Origin: Coprococcus phoceensis
GTDB lineage: Bacteria > Bacillota > Clostridia > Lachnospirales > Lachnospiraceae
DNA length: 64,000 nt
Assembly: GCF_900104635.1 (NCBI RefSeq)
Contig: NZ_FNWC01000007.1
Location: 1,153,421 to 1,217,420 of the forward strand
Reading direction: 5' to 3'
The notes beneath the pieces are model-generated. The model searched no databases. It was not told the DNA's origin and saw only the letters and a program-made list of their open reading frames with translations. The position numbers were made by a program, and so were the translations under genes. Positions 31,800 through 41,541 of the stretch are shown here, piece by piece. The first letter of the stretch is position 1. Each line of letters begins with the position of its first letter.

Positions 31800-32054
31800 C
31801 TATCGTTTTATTAAGGATTGTTCTGCATAAGTCATACAGGTACTGACATCTTGTAGTTTTCCCACATCTTCCTGCAATAAAGTTTTATAACTTCCAAACA
31901 GTTCTGATAAAGTCTGATAGGTTTCTAAAAATGCTGCTAAAGATTTCATATTTCCTGTAATTTCCGGTTGTTCTTTACTTTTTTTAATACCTTGGCTGGC
32001 TACAGATAACGCTGACACATTCGAATTATAAGTTAATTTATTTAATTCAATCAT
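31800..32054 (-). CDS. small helical T7SS effector partner (DUF5344/TIGR04197-like)
   Basis: 84 residues, all helical (MIELNKLTYNSNVSALSVAS...FLETYQTLSELFGSYKTLLQEDV). Size, position directly upstream of an LXG toxin and content resemble the WXG100-like partner proteins (Lap-type) that pair with LXG domains for export. About 60 bp before toxin A. Confidence 0.6.
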   Translation of the reverse strand: MIELNKLTYNSNVSALSVASQGIKKSKEQPEITGNMKSLAAFLETYQTLSELFGSYKTLLQEDVGKLQDVSTCMTYAEQSLIKR

Positions 32055-32070
32055 TGACAGTCCCCCTTAC

Positions 32071-32496
32071 CTAATTAAGCAATGTTTCAATATAATTTCC
32101 CAAAGAGTTAATCTGACTTTTTAGCCAGCCAATCACTCCTTCTTGATCATAAATCTGATTTTCCAATCTTGTGATTTCATCCATAATCGCATCTACGGCT
32201 TGATCAGTTTCATCATAATATGTTTGATAACAAGGTTTAAGCTGTTCCTCAGCAATTCCTTCATACTCTTCTTTATTAGATCCTTTCCAACTGCTACATG
32301 AAAGTTTTTGCGTAATGTCAAATTTCTCCGACTCTATATTGAGTTTATAAGTCTGCAGTTTCTGTTTTGCACCTTCCAAACGCTCAATTTTCTTTTCTAA
32401 TCCCTGAATTTCATTTTGACACTCTGAAATCCTATAGTTTGCTTGATTAATTTCATATTTTGCAGATGAAATAGCAGCTTGATTTTTATTTGCCAT
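32071..32496 (-). CDS. coiled-coil LXG-partner protein (DUF5082/YwqH-like)
   Basis: 141 residues with a long N-terminal coiled coil (YRISECQNEIQGLEKKIERL) and a CSSWKGSNKEEYEG segment corresponding to the W-x-G turn of this family, ending in another helix pair (DQAVDAIMDEITRLENQIYD). Bacillus YwqH-type proteins act as LXG targeting partners. Adjacent to the 84-residue partner gene and toxin A. Confidence 0.7.
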   Translation of the reverse strand: MANKNQAAISSAKYEINQANYRISECQNEIQGLEKKIERLEGAKQKLQTYKLNIESEKFDITQKLSCSSWKGSNKEEYEGIAEEQLKPCYQTYYDETDQAVDAIMDEITRLENQIYDQEGVIGWLKSQINSLGNYIETLLN

Positions 32497-32529
32497 GAAT
32501 CACACCTCCCTGTCCAGAAAGCAAAAGTT

Positions 32530-32844
32530 TTATGACTCATTTTCTATTTTTAATAATCCATCCAAATGTTCTTTTAAACTTTTTTGCATTCTGAAATCAT
32601 CTTCATCTTGAAACCCTTTTTGAATTACTTCTTCAATATCCTCGTGGTTTAGATATAACACGTTTTCTCCAATCAAGCCTTCTGGATAAGTACAAGCAAC
32701 ATAATCAAAATATTTTTGCTCCCCCTTGAAAATTGCTACAACACCTCTTCCAATCAAAACAAGCTTTTTTACACTTCCTTTTACAATAATTACAGAACCT
32801 AATGGTAAAAACTTTTCTTCTTTCATTGCATTCATACCTCTCAT
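32530..32844 (-). CDS. DUF4176-family T7SS-associated protein
   Basis: About 98-104 residues; FLPLGSVIIVKGSVKKLVLIGRG, FDYVACTYPEGLIGENVLYLNHEDIEEVIQKGF (split here) match the DUF4176 family found beside LXG effectors, perhaps a secretion chaperone. Several ATGs are possible (32844, 32835, 32826). A paralogue sits at 42669-42929. Confidence 0.8.
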   Translation of the reverse strand: MRGMNAMKEEKFLPLGSVIIVKGSVKKLVLIGRGVVAIFKGEQKYFDYVACTYPEGLIGENVLYLNHEDIEEVIQKGFQDEDDFRMQKSLKEHLDGLLKIENES

Positions 32845-32872
32845 ATTTAAAATAAAACAGAACGTTTCTTAA

Positions 32873-33433
32873 TTATTTAGAAAATTTCATTCGCATTAAA
32901 GTTATTCCTTCATCAAGTAAACTCATATCATTCGCATGTGACACATCATATTCTCCAATTTTTTCGTTAATGTCTGTCAATGTAACCATAAGTGTATCAA
33001 TTTTCTCTGGAACTTGAAACTCGATGGAATAACTGAATAAATCATCTACTTTACTAAGTTCATCTACGATATTCTCATAAATGTCAGTATAACTTTCTTT
33101 ATATAAGTTTAATTGTTTCTGCTGTCTTTCTAACACATCTTGTTTAATAATTGCTGTATTTGACTCCTCAAGTTCCATAAATCCTAGTACGTATTTAGAA
33201 TAATTTTCTTGGAATAGATCTAGAAGAGCTTCTATCTCTGTTTTTATTGGCATATGAATATTTTTTATGTTATCTTTTAATTTTGTACCAGCTTCACCTT
33301 GCAATTCGTTTGTATCTCCTAAAACTTCCAGAGTTTTTCCAACCTCTTGTAGCTCTTCTTTCCAACGCTCAATTTGTTCCTGCGATTTAAGCTGTAAGCT
33401 TAAAATTTCTTCCATTCTAAGATAATATCCCAC
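32873..33433 (-). CDS. stand-alone LXG-like domain without a toxin
   Basis: 186 residues aligning along its whole length to the N-terminal domain of toxins A-C (MGYYLRMEEILSLQ; GEAGTKLKDNIKNIHMPI; VLERQQKQLNLYKESY; EYDVSHANDMSLLDEGI), but it ends before any linker or toxic domain. It starts 15 bp after the lipase gene. Either a degenerate effector or, more interesting, a separate targeting subunit for the lipase. Not obviously damaged. Confidence 0.7.
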   Translation of the reverse strand: MGYYLRMEEILSLQLKSQEQIERWKEELQEVGKTLEVLGDTNELQGEAGTKLKDNIKNIHMPIKTEIEALLDLFQENYSKYVLGFMELEESNTAIIKQDVLERQQKQLNLYKESYTDIYENIVDELSKVDDLFSYSIEFQVPEKIDTLMVTLTDINEKIGEYDVSHANDMSLLDEGITLMRMKFSK

Positions 33434-33448
33434 ATTCTTCCCCCTCTC

Positions 33449-34861
33449 TTATAATATATCTTTTTCTTTAAGAAGCATAAGTTTTCCCGCTTCTCTATAA
33501 GAGTCTGCACTTGCTATAAGAAATGTTTTATACATTTTCATCAAATGATCCAGGTTCTGATATGTTTCTGTCATATTGTTAAGAGATATAAGTTTACTTT
33601 CCATATCCAAATGCCCATAAGTACTTGTAATCCTCCCCGCTTTCTTTTTGAAATCATTTACTTGTCTAAAATATGGATTTTTAAATAGTGCAATAAAATC
33701 CACACCTGCTGCCGCCCATTTAGAAATTCCTCTTTCAATGGAATCCCAAATTTCCATTCCTATATGGACGCCATTTTGAAATGTATCTATAAAGTACTTG
33801 CATACTTTCTTTCCAAATTCCTTTGTATTTTCGGATTCTTTTGCCAAAAGAAAAAGATTTATTAAGAAGATTCCATCTACAGCCAAATTCCGTACTACTC
33901 CAGGGGCTTCATTTTCTATTTTTCTTATGACTACACCAACCGTTTTTGCAAAGTCATCCATCTTACCATTTTGGAAAAATTCTGTATCGTGTTCCATCAT
34001 CCAGCGCCAGACAAAACCGGTATCATGTTTTTGAAACAGAGCGCCATCTGTCAATTTTTCCAAATCATATATTTCATAAACCCTATCGTCTGTTCGTATA
34101 GATTGGAACATTTCATCTGGCATTTGATTAAGTAAATTTCCGATAAAAGACCATTGATAGTGTTTCACATGGGAAGCCATATTATCAATTTCTAAAGCAT
34201 GTGACAAAAGATATTCATCGGAGTATCCTGGTCCGTCCAAATTGTAAATCGTTCCCACTTTGTTCTGCATGTTTGCAGGCACTGTAATTCCAGCATGCTG
34301 TGACAGATTTCCACCTAGAGAATGCCCCGAAAAATCAAATGTTGTATAATTATCCCCATATTTTTTATTCATATCTTTCACAAAGTTCTGTGCTGCTTTC
34401 TGCTGCTCCGTTAAAATATTATTGAATAAAGCGATATCTGCATTGATCCAGTCTTGACGTAGCTGATGCGTAGTGTCACTTTCACTTCCTCGGAAACCGA
34501 ATATCGACTGGCCTTCTCCACAATCAATCATGCATCCATAAAATCCCGAATTTGCATTATCATCTTTTACTTCTACGATTTCCCACTGTGCATACTCTGA
34601 ATTTTTTATCTCCTCTATAAATGCCTTTGCTTCCTCTAAGCGCATCTGCTCGTATTCACTCAATTTTGTCGTCTTTGGATCTTTATTTCCATATACTCGA
34701 TTAATATAACCCCGTACTACTTCACCATTAGATACTTTAAAAATATTTTCTAGTGTTGTTGAACCATATTTATCTTCAGCCTTATGTATATATTCTTCTT
34801 TAATATTCATATATGCTATCTGTGAGGCTACCAATGCATCTTTATCTGTTGTCGGATTCAT
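33449..34861 (-). CDS. T7SS-associated class-3-type lipase effector, N-terminal catalytic domain
   Basis: 470 residues. Nucleophile elbow FSGHSLGGNLSQHA (Ser near residue 181) after GFYGCMIDCGEGQSIFGFRG, as in lipase_3/DUF2974 alpha-beta hydrolases; a later YNLDGPGYS and HYQWSFIGNLL could hold the remaining triad residues. From about residue 330 the protein is purely helical (LINLFLLAKES...ESKLISLNNMTETYQNLDHL), reminiscent of WXG/LXG helical hairpins. So the toxin is N-terminal and the export-type helices are C-terminal, like Staphylococcus aureus TslA. Lies between a lipoprotein gene and a stand-alone LXG gene. Confidence 0.75.
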   Translation of the reverse strand: MNPTTDKDALVASQIAYMNIKEEYIHKAEDKYGSTTLENIFKVSNGEVVRGYINRVYGNKDPKTTKLSEYEQMRLEEAKAFIEEIKNSEYAQWEIVEVKDDNANSGFYGCMIDCGEGQSIFGFRGSESDTTHQLRQDWINADIALFNNILTEQQKAAQNFVKDMNKKYGDNYTTFDFSGHSLGGNLSQHAGITVPANMQNKVGTIYNLDGPGYSDEYLLSHALEIDNMASHVKHYQWSFIGNLLNQMPDEMFQSIRTDDRVYEIYDLEKLTDGALFQKHDTGFVWRWMMEHDTEFFQNGKMDDFAKTVGVVIRKIENEAPGVVRNLAVDGIFLINLFLLAKESENTKEFGKKVCKYFIDTFQNGVHIGMEIWDSIERGISKWAAAGVDFIALFKNPYFRQVNDFKKKAGRITSTYGHLDMESKLISLNNMTETYQNLDHLMKMYKTFLIASADSYREAGKLMLLKEKDIL

Positions 34862-34875
34862 GCAACTCCTCCTCT

Positions 34876-35697
34876 TTACTTATATTTTTCTTGTTCTTCT
34901 CCCTGTTTTGCGGCTTTGAACACGTCTAAAGAATCATCAAATACTTTTGAACCACTTCGCATAATCGTTCCAAAGTAAGGTTGGTTTGCTCTGGCTTCTG
35001 ACAGTATACTTCCTCCATTCCCAAATGCACTATTTTCCATTCTTTCTTCCGCCCGTTGAAAGTTCTTTTTGTCTAGATAATAGATATAAAATAGTGCTTC
35101 TCCACCCATCTCCTCTCGAAATACTTCTTCATACATCCCATACTCTTCTTCGTCCGTCTTTCCTGTCATTGTGGTGGCATCAATATAAACCCAAACACTC
35201 CCTAGTGTTTTATAATCTGGTTCGCTTTGATTACGAAGCGCAACATAGTTTTCCCACTGTGAAATTTCTTCTACTGGTATATCTTGCCATTCTTCTGGCA
35301 CAATAATGTCTCCTTGGATATAGTAGTTCTCTGCCACCTGTGAAACTGCTTTCTCTACCTTGGATTCCATCTGCTTTGCCAAAAGACGTTCTGCATATCC
35401 ATCATCAATAACCTCTATTTTTGCATTTTTCTCTTCTGGATAAAAATAGCTTCCTTCAAATGGATGTTTTGGATCACTTTTTGCAATACATGTTGCATAA
35501 ATTGCTCCATTATCTGATGGTAACAGTTTAGGTTGATTCCAAGACAGTACTTCAAATTCTTCTCCGTATTTTTCCTGTAAATGACTCTCTATCGCTTTTG
35601 TTATAACTTCTTTTTTCGTATCCATTCCACATCCTCCCAACATCATGATTAAGAAAAGACTCACTAATAGTGCTGATTTATATCCTCCTCTTTTCAA
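34876..35697 (-). CDS. lipoprotein next to the lipase, candidate immunity protein
   Basis: 273 residues with a typical lipoprotein signal: MKRGGYKSALLVSLFLIMML then GGCGMDTKK, lipobox cysteine near residue 23. The mature part is soluble and exposed outside the membrane. It is 14 bp upstream of the lipase gene in the same operon. In S. aureus the lipase effector TslA is neutralised by surface lipoproteins (TilA), so this is a natural candidate; there is no sequence proof of homology. Confidence 0.65.
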   Translation of the reverse strand: MKRGGYKSALLVSLFLIMMLGGCGMDTKKEVITKAIESHLQEKYGEEFEVLSWNQPKLLPSDNGAIYATCIAKSDPKHPFEGSYFYPEEKNAKIEVIDDGYAERLLAKQMESKVEKAVSQVAENYYIQGDIIVPEEWQDIPVEEISQWENYVALRNQSEPDYKTLGSVWVYIDATTMTGKTDEEEYGMYEEVFREEMGGEALFYIYYLDKKNFQRAEERMENSAFGNGGSILSEARANQPYFGTIMRSGSKVFDDSLDVFKAAKQGEEQEKYK

Positions 35698-35751
35698 ACC
35701 GATTCCCTCCTATCTGTGGCACTTTTCTAATGAATAGTTACACGGCTTTTG

Positions 35752-36186
35752 CTAATTTAGTAGTTTTGTAAGCCAATTATCCAAATCATTAAGTACCATC
35801 TTCAATTGTCCAATGATGCCTTCATGCTCATATCGTTTGTTCTCCAATTGTGTAATTTCATCATTCAATGCATCTTGTAAGCTATCTACATCCTGTTTGA
35901 AAGCATCACAATCTTCCAATACTTTTATTACTTCCCCATCAAAAGACTCTCTATTGCTTCCACACCATGTAAAATAATTCATAGATTCAATAGTTCCCGC
36001 CATGTTACTGATTGTCGTACCTATTTCTTCCTTTTTTGCACTTACTGCATCCCTTACACTTTTAAGTCTTTCAATTTTTTCTTCTAAACTTTCGATAGTT
36101 ATTCTGTTATCTGCTATTTGCGCATTACATTTTGATATTCTTTGCTTACATTCAGCAATTTCTGCCCCATTTTTATCCTTATCCAT
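35752..36186 (-). CDS. coiled-coil LXG-partner protein (DUF5082/YwqH-like)
   Basis: 144 residues from the ATG at 36186 (open frame extends further into essC without support). Coiled coil (EIAECKQRISKCNAQI; SLEEKIERLKSVRDAV), central FTWCGSNRESFDG, C-terminal helices (LQDALNDEITQLENKRYEHE). Paralogue of the 32071-32496 protein. First gene after essC, presumably a partner for the lipase or the stand-alone LXG domain. Confidence 0.7.
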   Translation of the reverse strand: MDKDKNGAEIAECKQRISKCNAQIADNRITIESLEEKIERLKSVRDAVSAKKEEIGTTISNMAGTIESMNYFTWCGSNRESFDGEVIKVLEDCDAFKQDVDSLQDALNDEITQLENKRYEHEGIIGQLKMVLNDLDNWLTKLLN

Positions 36187-36196
36187 AAAATTCTCC

Positions 36197-39100
36197 CTAA
36201 TATTTTGGAACCCGCACTTTAACATAAGCTCCATTATGGAACAATAAACCATCTTTAAACTGTGGAAGTTCCTTGGCTGAATTAATCGGGAATATTGCTG
36301 TTGTTCCCTGATTTCCAAGAAGTAAACCTTCTGTTGTGTTTTTCGCAAATTTCGTCACTTCGTCAAATCCTTTCATCTTTCCGGAATGTGCAGTCAAAAT
36401 GATACTGATACCAACACCTGCTGCCTCATTCAGAATAGGAGCCAAAGTTATCGCCTGTGTTTTGGTCAATTCCACAAAATTATCCCAATCGTCTACAATC
36501 AAGCTAAACGGCTGCAATTCCCGGCAGATTTCCTTTGGATTTAACGTCGGATCCATTTCTAATGATTCCTTGACTTTTTGATTTCTTTCTGTGATCTCTG
36601 CCTTGAGTGCATCTATGAGCAGTGGCACCATTGCCTGATTTTCTATATAAACAACTTTTTCTGATGTTTTATAGGAATAAAGTTCCATAGCTTTGGAATC
36701 TACCAGATAGATTTTTCCTTTTCCTAGCATCTGATCGAGAATGACCTTCAATACGTTTGTCTTACCTCTTGCTGCTTCACCAAGAATCGTAAATGGTGTA
36801 TTTCCAAGCTGGAATCCGCAGGCACACACAGCTTCTTTTTCGAGTCCAACATAAATATCCTGCTCTGTATGAGGATATTCTTTCATATCTGCAAAGAACA
36901 AGTTTTCTGGAAGAACCGGAATTCTTGGAGCTTGTTCACCTGGATACAGAGCATCAATATTCTGTATCAATTCTTTAATTTTATCCTTATATTCCAATTC
37001 TGTTTCAAACTTGACCATGCTGTAAAGCTGCATTACACTTATCATATTGTCATATTTCAAAAGAGCTCGTCCTTTTGTTTCTGATTGTTTATAAGTGCTT
37101 CTTCCAACAATTAAATTTACATCTGACTCATCAAACAGATATCCCGCCACTTTGTTTTTAAAATTGTTGTAGGTAGAATATTTCATGCTATTGCTTCTGG
37201 TAGCAGTTGCAATCACAAAAATCCCAAGTCCATAACCATCACGGGAAATCTTTTGGAAAAATTCTTCAGCCTCATATCCAAGTTCTTTTACTACATCAAA
37301 ATTGTCAATCACAAGAACAATTGCTTTCATTTTCTCTGCAGAAACCTGATTGTAAACTTCAAAATTCTGTACTACTTCATCTGCCAGTTTTTTCTTTCTC
37401 TCTCTGATTTCTTTCTGCAAAATCCCCATTAACTTCTGGAATCTTTCCGAGTCATCAAATACAATATAATCTGCCACATGAGAAAGTTTGTTTAATGGCA
37501 TCAGACCACTGTTTCCGAAATCCAAAATATAAAAATTCAAATCCTGCACGCTATTCTGCATAGCCAAGGACAAAACCGCAGTTGTCAAAAAGACGGTTTT
37601 CCCATATCCTGCTGAAGCAATATACAGCAAATTCCCATCTTTGATAAAATCAACATCATATGGAATCTGTTCCTGTTTTTCCGGAATATCAATGAGTCCC
37701 ATAGCAATTTTCATGTTCAATTCTTTTGGGGTTGCACGAATCAGTTCCTGTGGGCTTACAAGTTGTTCCGGTAGTGGTGGAAGCCAAGGTTTTTTCACCT
37801 CTTTTACATCTTGTGTTTCATAATACTCGTGAATATAGCGTACTACTGCGTCCAACTGCGTTTTTACTACTTTGTTGTTTTCTTTCGTATCACTTAAATC
37901 TTGATTTACCAATTCCCCTTGTCCGATTTCATTGAGTACATAAACCCGGTCATCGACTTTTTCTTTCTGTTCTTCTTCATTATAAGCAGCTCCACTCCAC
38001 GCAGATTGGAACAATTCATAGATTTCATTATTACCCACTTGCAGATAGGCACGTCCAGGCAGCGTAATGTTTGCTGCATCTGCCGTTTTTAAAATTTCTT
38101 TACTGTCTGCTTCGTTCTGTACTTTAAGTGCCAACTTAAATTTTGAGTTTGACCAAATCTGATCATCTACTACACCTGTAGGTTTCTGAGTTGCCAAAAT
38201 CAAGTGTACACCAAGGCTTCGTCCAATACGGGCAGCAGATACCAGCTCTGACATGAATTCCGGCTGTTCCTTTTTTAATTCAGCGAATTCATCACTGATC
38301 AGGAATAAATGTGGAAGAGGTTCTTCTGCCTCTCCATTTTTAAATAACTTATTATAGTTATTGATATGGTTCACATCATATTGATTAAAGATACTTTGTC
38401 TTCTTGCTAGTTCACTTTTGATAGATGCCAACGCACGCATACTCTGGGAACCATCCAAGTTCGTAATCGTCCCCAATAAATGTGGAAGGGCTGTAAACAT
38501 CTTAGACATACCGCCTCCCTTATAGTCAATCAAAAGGAAGGCAACCTCATAAGGATTGAAATTTACAGCAAGTGAAAGAATATACGATTGTAAGATTTCT
38601 GATTTTCCGGAACCTGTTGTACCTGCAACCAGACCATGCGGTCCATGAGCTTTCTCATGAAGATTCAAATACACATAATCTCCGGCTGCTCTTGCACCAA
38701 GCGGTACTGCCAATGATTTTGAAGAATTATTTTTTCTCCATCTTTCTTCAATCCGAAGTTGTGATGGTCGTTCCACCTGATACATTTGGAAGAAAGTAAT
38801 ACTGTTCGGTATCTGTGCACTAATCCCCTGCATGTGTTCTAGCACACCCAGATTTCTTCCAAGCCACTCTAAAGGAATTTCCTGCATATTATGAAGCCTG
38901 AACTTTTCCTGCTTTTCTTCCCGTTCATCAATCAGCAGAAGTCCATCTTCTGAGTTTTTCAGCATTGCAATAGTTCCTATATTTTCTGGCAGATTTGCCC
39001 TTAAATGAGAGGTATAAATGATAGAAAATCCTAAATTATACCCTTCCTTTTCCAAATACTCCATGATGGAATGATCCATAATCCATTTTGGCTCATCAAT

Positions 39101-40363
39101 CAGAAAGAGAAAGTGTGGTAGAAAAGTACTCTCTTTTTTGCTTTCCTCTTCTTTTTGCTTCCTGTCTTTTAAAATCTGATATAGACTTCCTAAAATCTGA
39201 TCTCTTTTGTTTTCTGAATTGATCATTGCAACGCTGTTTACCGTATGGATTTTAAAATGCGGATACCAGCGCATCCACTGGAAATCTTCCTGATAAGCTT
39301 CATCATAGATTGCAATAATTTCCAAATCATGATAACTGTGAAAGAACGTGAGCTGGCAAATGAGTGCCTTTATTTGCTCATGTATTACACTTTTTTCTCC
39401 TACCAGGCCAAGATGAGCCTTTTTCAAATCGATAACTACCGGTTTTTCAATGACAGAAAATTCTTTTTGAATCGCTTTTGCCTCATCTTCCAATATATCT
39501 GGTTTCGTTTTTAATTCATCAAGTTTCAGCTGAATTTGAAGCTGTGGATGTGTTTTTTCTACTCCCAATGATACTTTTAGAAAATCTTCGTCATTATAAT
39601 TTCGCTCATAAATTCTAGGGCTGTATTCTTCAATCATATTCCGGATTTCAGATACAGACGGATAATTATATTCATAGGCTTCTTTTTCTTTACAATAGGC
39701 ATGATAGATTTCTTTTCGTTTCCGCAATAGATACTGCTTATAGGTTTTTTCTCTCAGAATTTTGTTTTCTTTTAATTCTTTCTTATCACTGAAAAAACGC
39801 ATAATGGAAACAACTAAAGACATCCCCGTACCGGCAACCGCCATCACTACAAATAATCCACGCTTCATAATCACACTAATTGCAATGGTAATGCAAATCA
39901 TAATCACAGGTGGCAATATTAGCTGAACAAGTCCGCCTTTTTTACGATCCATCAATTCTTTTGGCTTCTCTAATTGAATTTTTTCTTCCTGTACTCTTTT
40001 GATAATTCTTGGAGAACGTTTATACTTCGGAAAACCTTCAAAGGGAACTCTGGAATCTTTTATAACAGGAAGCTGTGTATGTATTTCAGCAATATTCCCT
40101 TCTATAAGAATTGCATTTTCCACTAAAATGACAGAAATATCTCCAATTGTTAAAACATCTCCATTTTCCAGAAATATCTTGTCTTGCTGTATCACCTTAT
40201 CATTGATAAGCAAAACATCTTCCGTTTCTTTATGAATGGAAATTTCTTTCCCTTTTACAATAATATCGACCTTACACTGTGGAAAAACGATATCTGCTTT
40301 CCTTGAACCTATCGTAAAGTAATCGGGACGAAATAATCTTATTCTTCCTGTTTCCATTTTCAT
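36197..40363 (-). CDS. essC: T7SS motor ATPase EssC/YukB
   Basis: 1388 residues, full length for EssC. N-terminal FHA-like domain(s) (YFTIGSRKADIVFP; LENGDVLTIGDISVIL), two membrane segments about residues 150-190, then three FtsK/SpoIIIE ATPase domains with Walker A motifs LVAGTTGSGKSE (~582), IASAGYGKTVF (~921) and ILGEAARGKTNV (~1198); the first also has LLIDYKGGGM and FLISDEFAE. The first domain looks most canonical. The start overlaps essB by 4 bp. It energises export through the membrane channel. Confidence 0.95.
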   Translation of the reverse strand: MKMETGRIRLFRPDYFTIGSRKADIVFPQCKVDIIVKGKEISIHKETEDVLLINDKVIQQDKIFLENGDVLTIGDISVILVENAILIEGNIAEIHTQLPVIKDSRVPFEGFPKYKRSPRIIKRVQEEKIQLEKPKELMDRKKGGLVQLILPPVIMICITIAISVIMKRGLFVVMAVAGTGMSLVVSIMRFFSDKKELKENKILREKTYKQYLLRKRKEIYHAYCKEKEAYEYNYPSVSEIRNMIEEYSPRIYERNYNDEDFLKVSLGVEKTHPQLQIQLKLDELKTKPDILEDEAKAIQKEFSVIEKPVVIDLKKAHLGLVGEKSVIHEQIKALICQLTFFHSYHDLEIIAIYDEAYQEDFQWMRWYPHFKIHTVNSVAMINSENKRDQILGSLYQILKDRKQKEEESKKESTFLPHFLFLIDEPKWIMDHSIMEYLEKEGYNLGFSIIYTSHLRANLPENIGTIAMLKNSEDGLLLIDEREEKQEKFRLHNMQEIPLEWLGRNLGVLEHMQGISAQIPNSITFFQMYQVERPSQLRIEERWRKNNSSKSLAVPLGARAAGDYVYLNLHEKAHGPHGLVAGTTGSGKSEILQSYILSLAVNFNPYEVAFLLIDYKGGGMSKMFTALPHLLGTITNLDGSQSMRALASIKSELARRQSIFNQYDVNHINNYNKLFKNGEAEEPLPHLFLISDEFAELKKEQPEFMSELVSAARIGRSLGVHLILATQKPTGVVDDQIWSNSKFKLALKVQNEADSKEILKTADAANITLPGRAYLQVGNNEIYELFQSAWSGAAYNEEEQKEKVDDRVYVLNEIGQGELVNQDLSDTKENNKVVKTQLDAVVRYIHEYYETQDVKEVKKPWLPPLPEQLVSPQELIRATPKELNMKIAMGLIDIPEKQEQIPYDVDFIKDGNLLYIASAGYGKTVFLTTAVLSLAMQNSVQDLNFYILDFGNSGLMPLNKLSHVADYIVFDDSERFQKLMGILQKEIRERKKKLADEVVQNFEVYNQVSAEKMKAIVLVIDNFDVVKELGYEAEEFFQKISRDGYGLGIFVIATATRSNSMKYSTYNNFKNKVAGYLFDESDVNLIVGRSTYKQSETKGRALLKYDNMISVMQLYSMVKFETELEYKDKIKELIQNIDALYPGEQAPRIPVLPENLFFADMKEYPHTEQDIYVGLEKEAVCACGFQLGNTPFTILGEAARGKTNVLKVILDQMLGKGKIYLVDSKAMELYSYKTSEKVVYIENQAMVPLLIDALKAEITERNQKVKESLEMDPTLNPKEICRELQPFSLIVDDWDNFVELTKTQAITLAPILNEAAGVGISIILTAHSGKMKGFDEVTKFAKNTTEGLLLGNQGTTAIFPINSAKELPQFKDGLLFHNGAYVKVRVPKY

Positions 40364-41529
40364 TCTCCATCCCCCTCAGTATCCCCTGTAGCTGTACCTT
40401 CATAATTGTTTGTAGCTTCCGTTTCATATTTTTCCATCAAGGGTTCCATTTTCTTTGTAATTTCATTCAGCTTATCGGATTTTTCTGCACCTGTTAATTC
40501 TGTATTTTCTTCTGTTATTGCTTTTTCTTTCATATATGCATATAAAAGTAATTGATCATCCGAAAGTCGTAGTGCAATATCAGCAGCCTGTTCTGTATCG
40601 CTTCTTCCCAGATAAATCCAGTAATCTAATTTCGACTCCGTATCATTCAATGTCATTTTAGCTAAAATATTATCTTTTTGCTCTTGTGTAAGGTTTTCAC
40701 TACGGACATATGCATTCGCAAGCATAAATTTCTGTGGAGACGTCATCTTCTGTACCTTGACATTTCTCATACAGTCTATACATGCAACATAATCTGACTG
40801 CACATAGGCATCACTAAGCTCTATAACGGCTCTTTGATAAGGTTCTTTTACTATACGGTCATAGCCTATGTATCCAACTGTTCCCAACAATACAGCGCCT
40901 AGAATTGCTGCTGTTATTTTTAATGTTGTCACTTTGTTTTTTGGTATCAGAACTTTCTTCTCTCTCCGGTCTTTCTTAATTCGTTCATATTCTTCACAAA
41001 GTATCTTTTGTATGTCCTCTACTGATGTTCCTGACTGTACCTGTCCTAACACTCCTTCTTTCCCTAAAAGCTGCATACCTCCCTGCAAATAATCTTCAAA
41101 TGTATATTTATTCTGCAAAGCAAATCCGATAACCGCTTTATAGGCATTTAAGAACTGTTCCTCCTGCTCTGTACTTGCAGACAGAACATCTCTGCTTTTC
41201 GCTTTCACACTTCCATGAAGATCGTAAAACAGATTTTGGGGCTGCAAAGAAAAAGAATATTTTTCTATGTATTTTTTAAGATTTCCAATATCGTCTAAAA
41301 CTAAAAGGATATCAGGAAGGTCTTCTTTTCGAATCTCCGTGAACGATCTTCGGTTTTCTAAATCATACGTAATTTCTAATTCTTCTGTCTTTTCCTCTAT
41401 ATGTGACTGTAAAAAGCCATATTCCGGATAGGTAATCCATTGATATTCATATGCATCTTTTGCTGCAAGTTCTGATTTTTTAATAACTTCTTTTATTACT
41501 GTATCTTCCATAACCTTCCTCACCTTCAA
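40360..41529 (-). CDS. essB: T7SS membrane protein EssB/YukC
   Basis: 389 residues. N-terminal pseudokinase-like domain (~1-200: ITYDLENRRSFTEIR, LLVLDDIGNLKKYIEKYSFSL split), one membrane helix near residues 205-225 (LKITAAILGAVLLGTVGYIG) and a C-terminal extracytoplasmic helical repeat domain ending in a low-complexity TGDTEGDGE tail. This is the EssB/YukC layout. Coupled to essC. Confidence 0.92.
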   Translation of the reverse strand: MKVRKVMEDTVIKEVIKKSELAAKDAYEYQWITYPEYGFLQSHIEEKTEELEITYDLENRRSFTEIRKEDLPDILLVLDDIGNLKKYIEKYSFSLQPQNLFYDLHGSVKAKSRDVLSASTEQEEQFLNAYKAVIGFALQNKYTFEDYLQGGMQLLGKEGVLGQVQSGTSVEDIQKILCEEYERIKKDRREKKVLIPKNKVTTLKITAAILGAVLLGTVGYIGYDRIVKEPYQRAVIELSDAYVQSDYVACIDCMRNVKVQKMTSPQKFMLANAYVRSENLTQEQKDNILAKMTLNDTESKLDYWIYLGRSDTEQAADIALRLSDDQLLLYAYMKEKAITEENTELTGAEKSDKLNEITKKMEPLMEKYETEATNNYEGTATGDTEGDGE

Positions 41530-41541
41530 GTTTCTTTTTTA

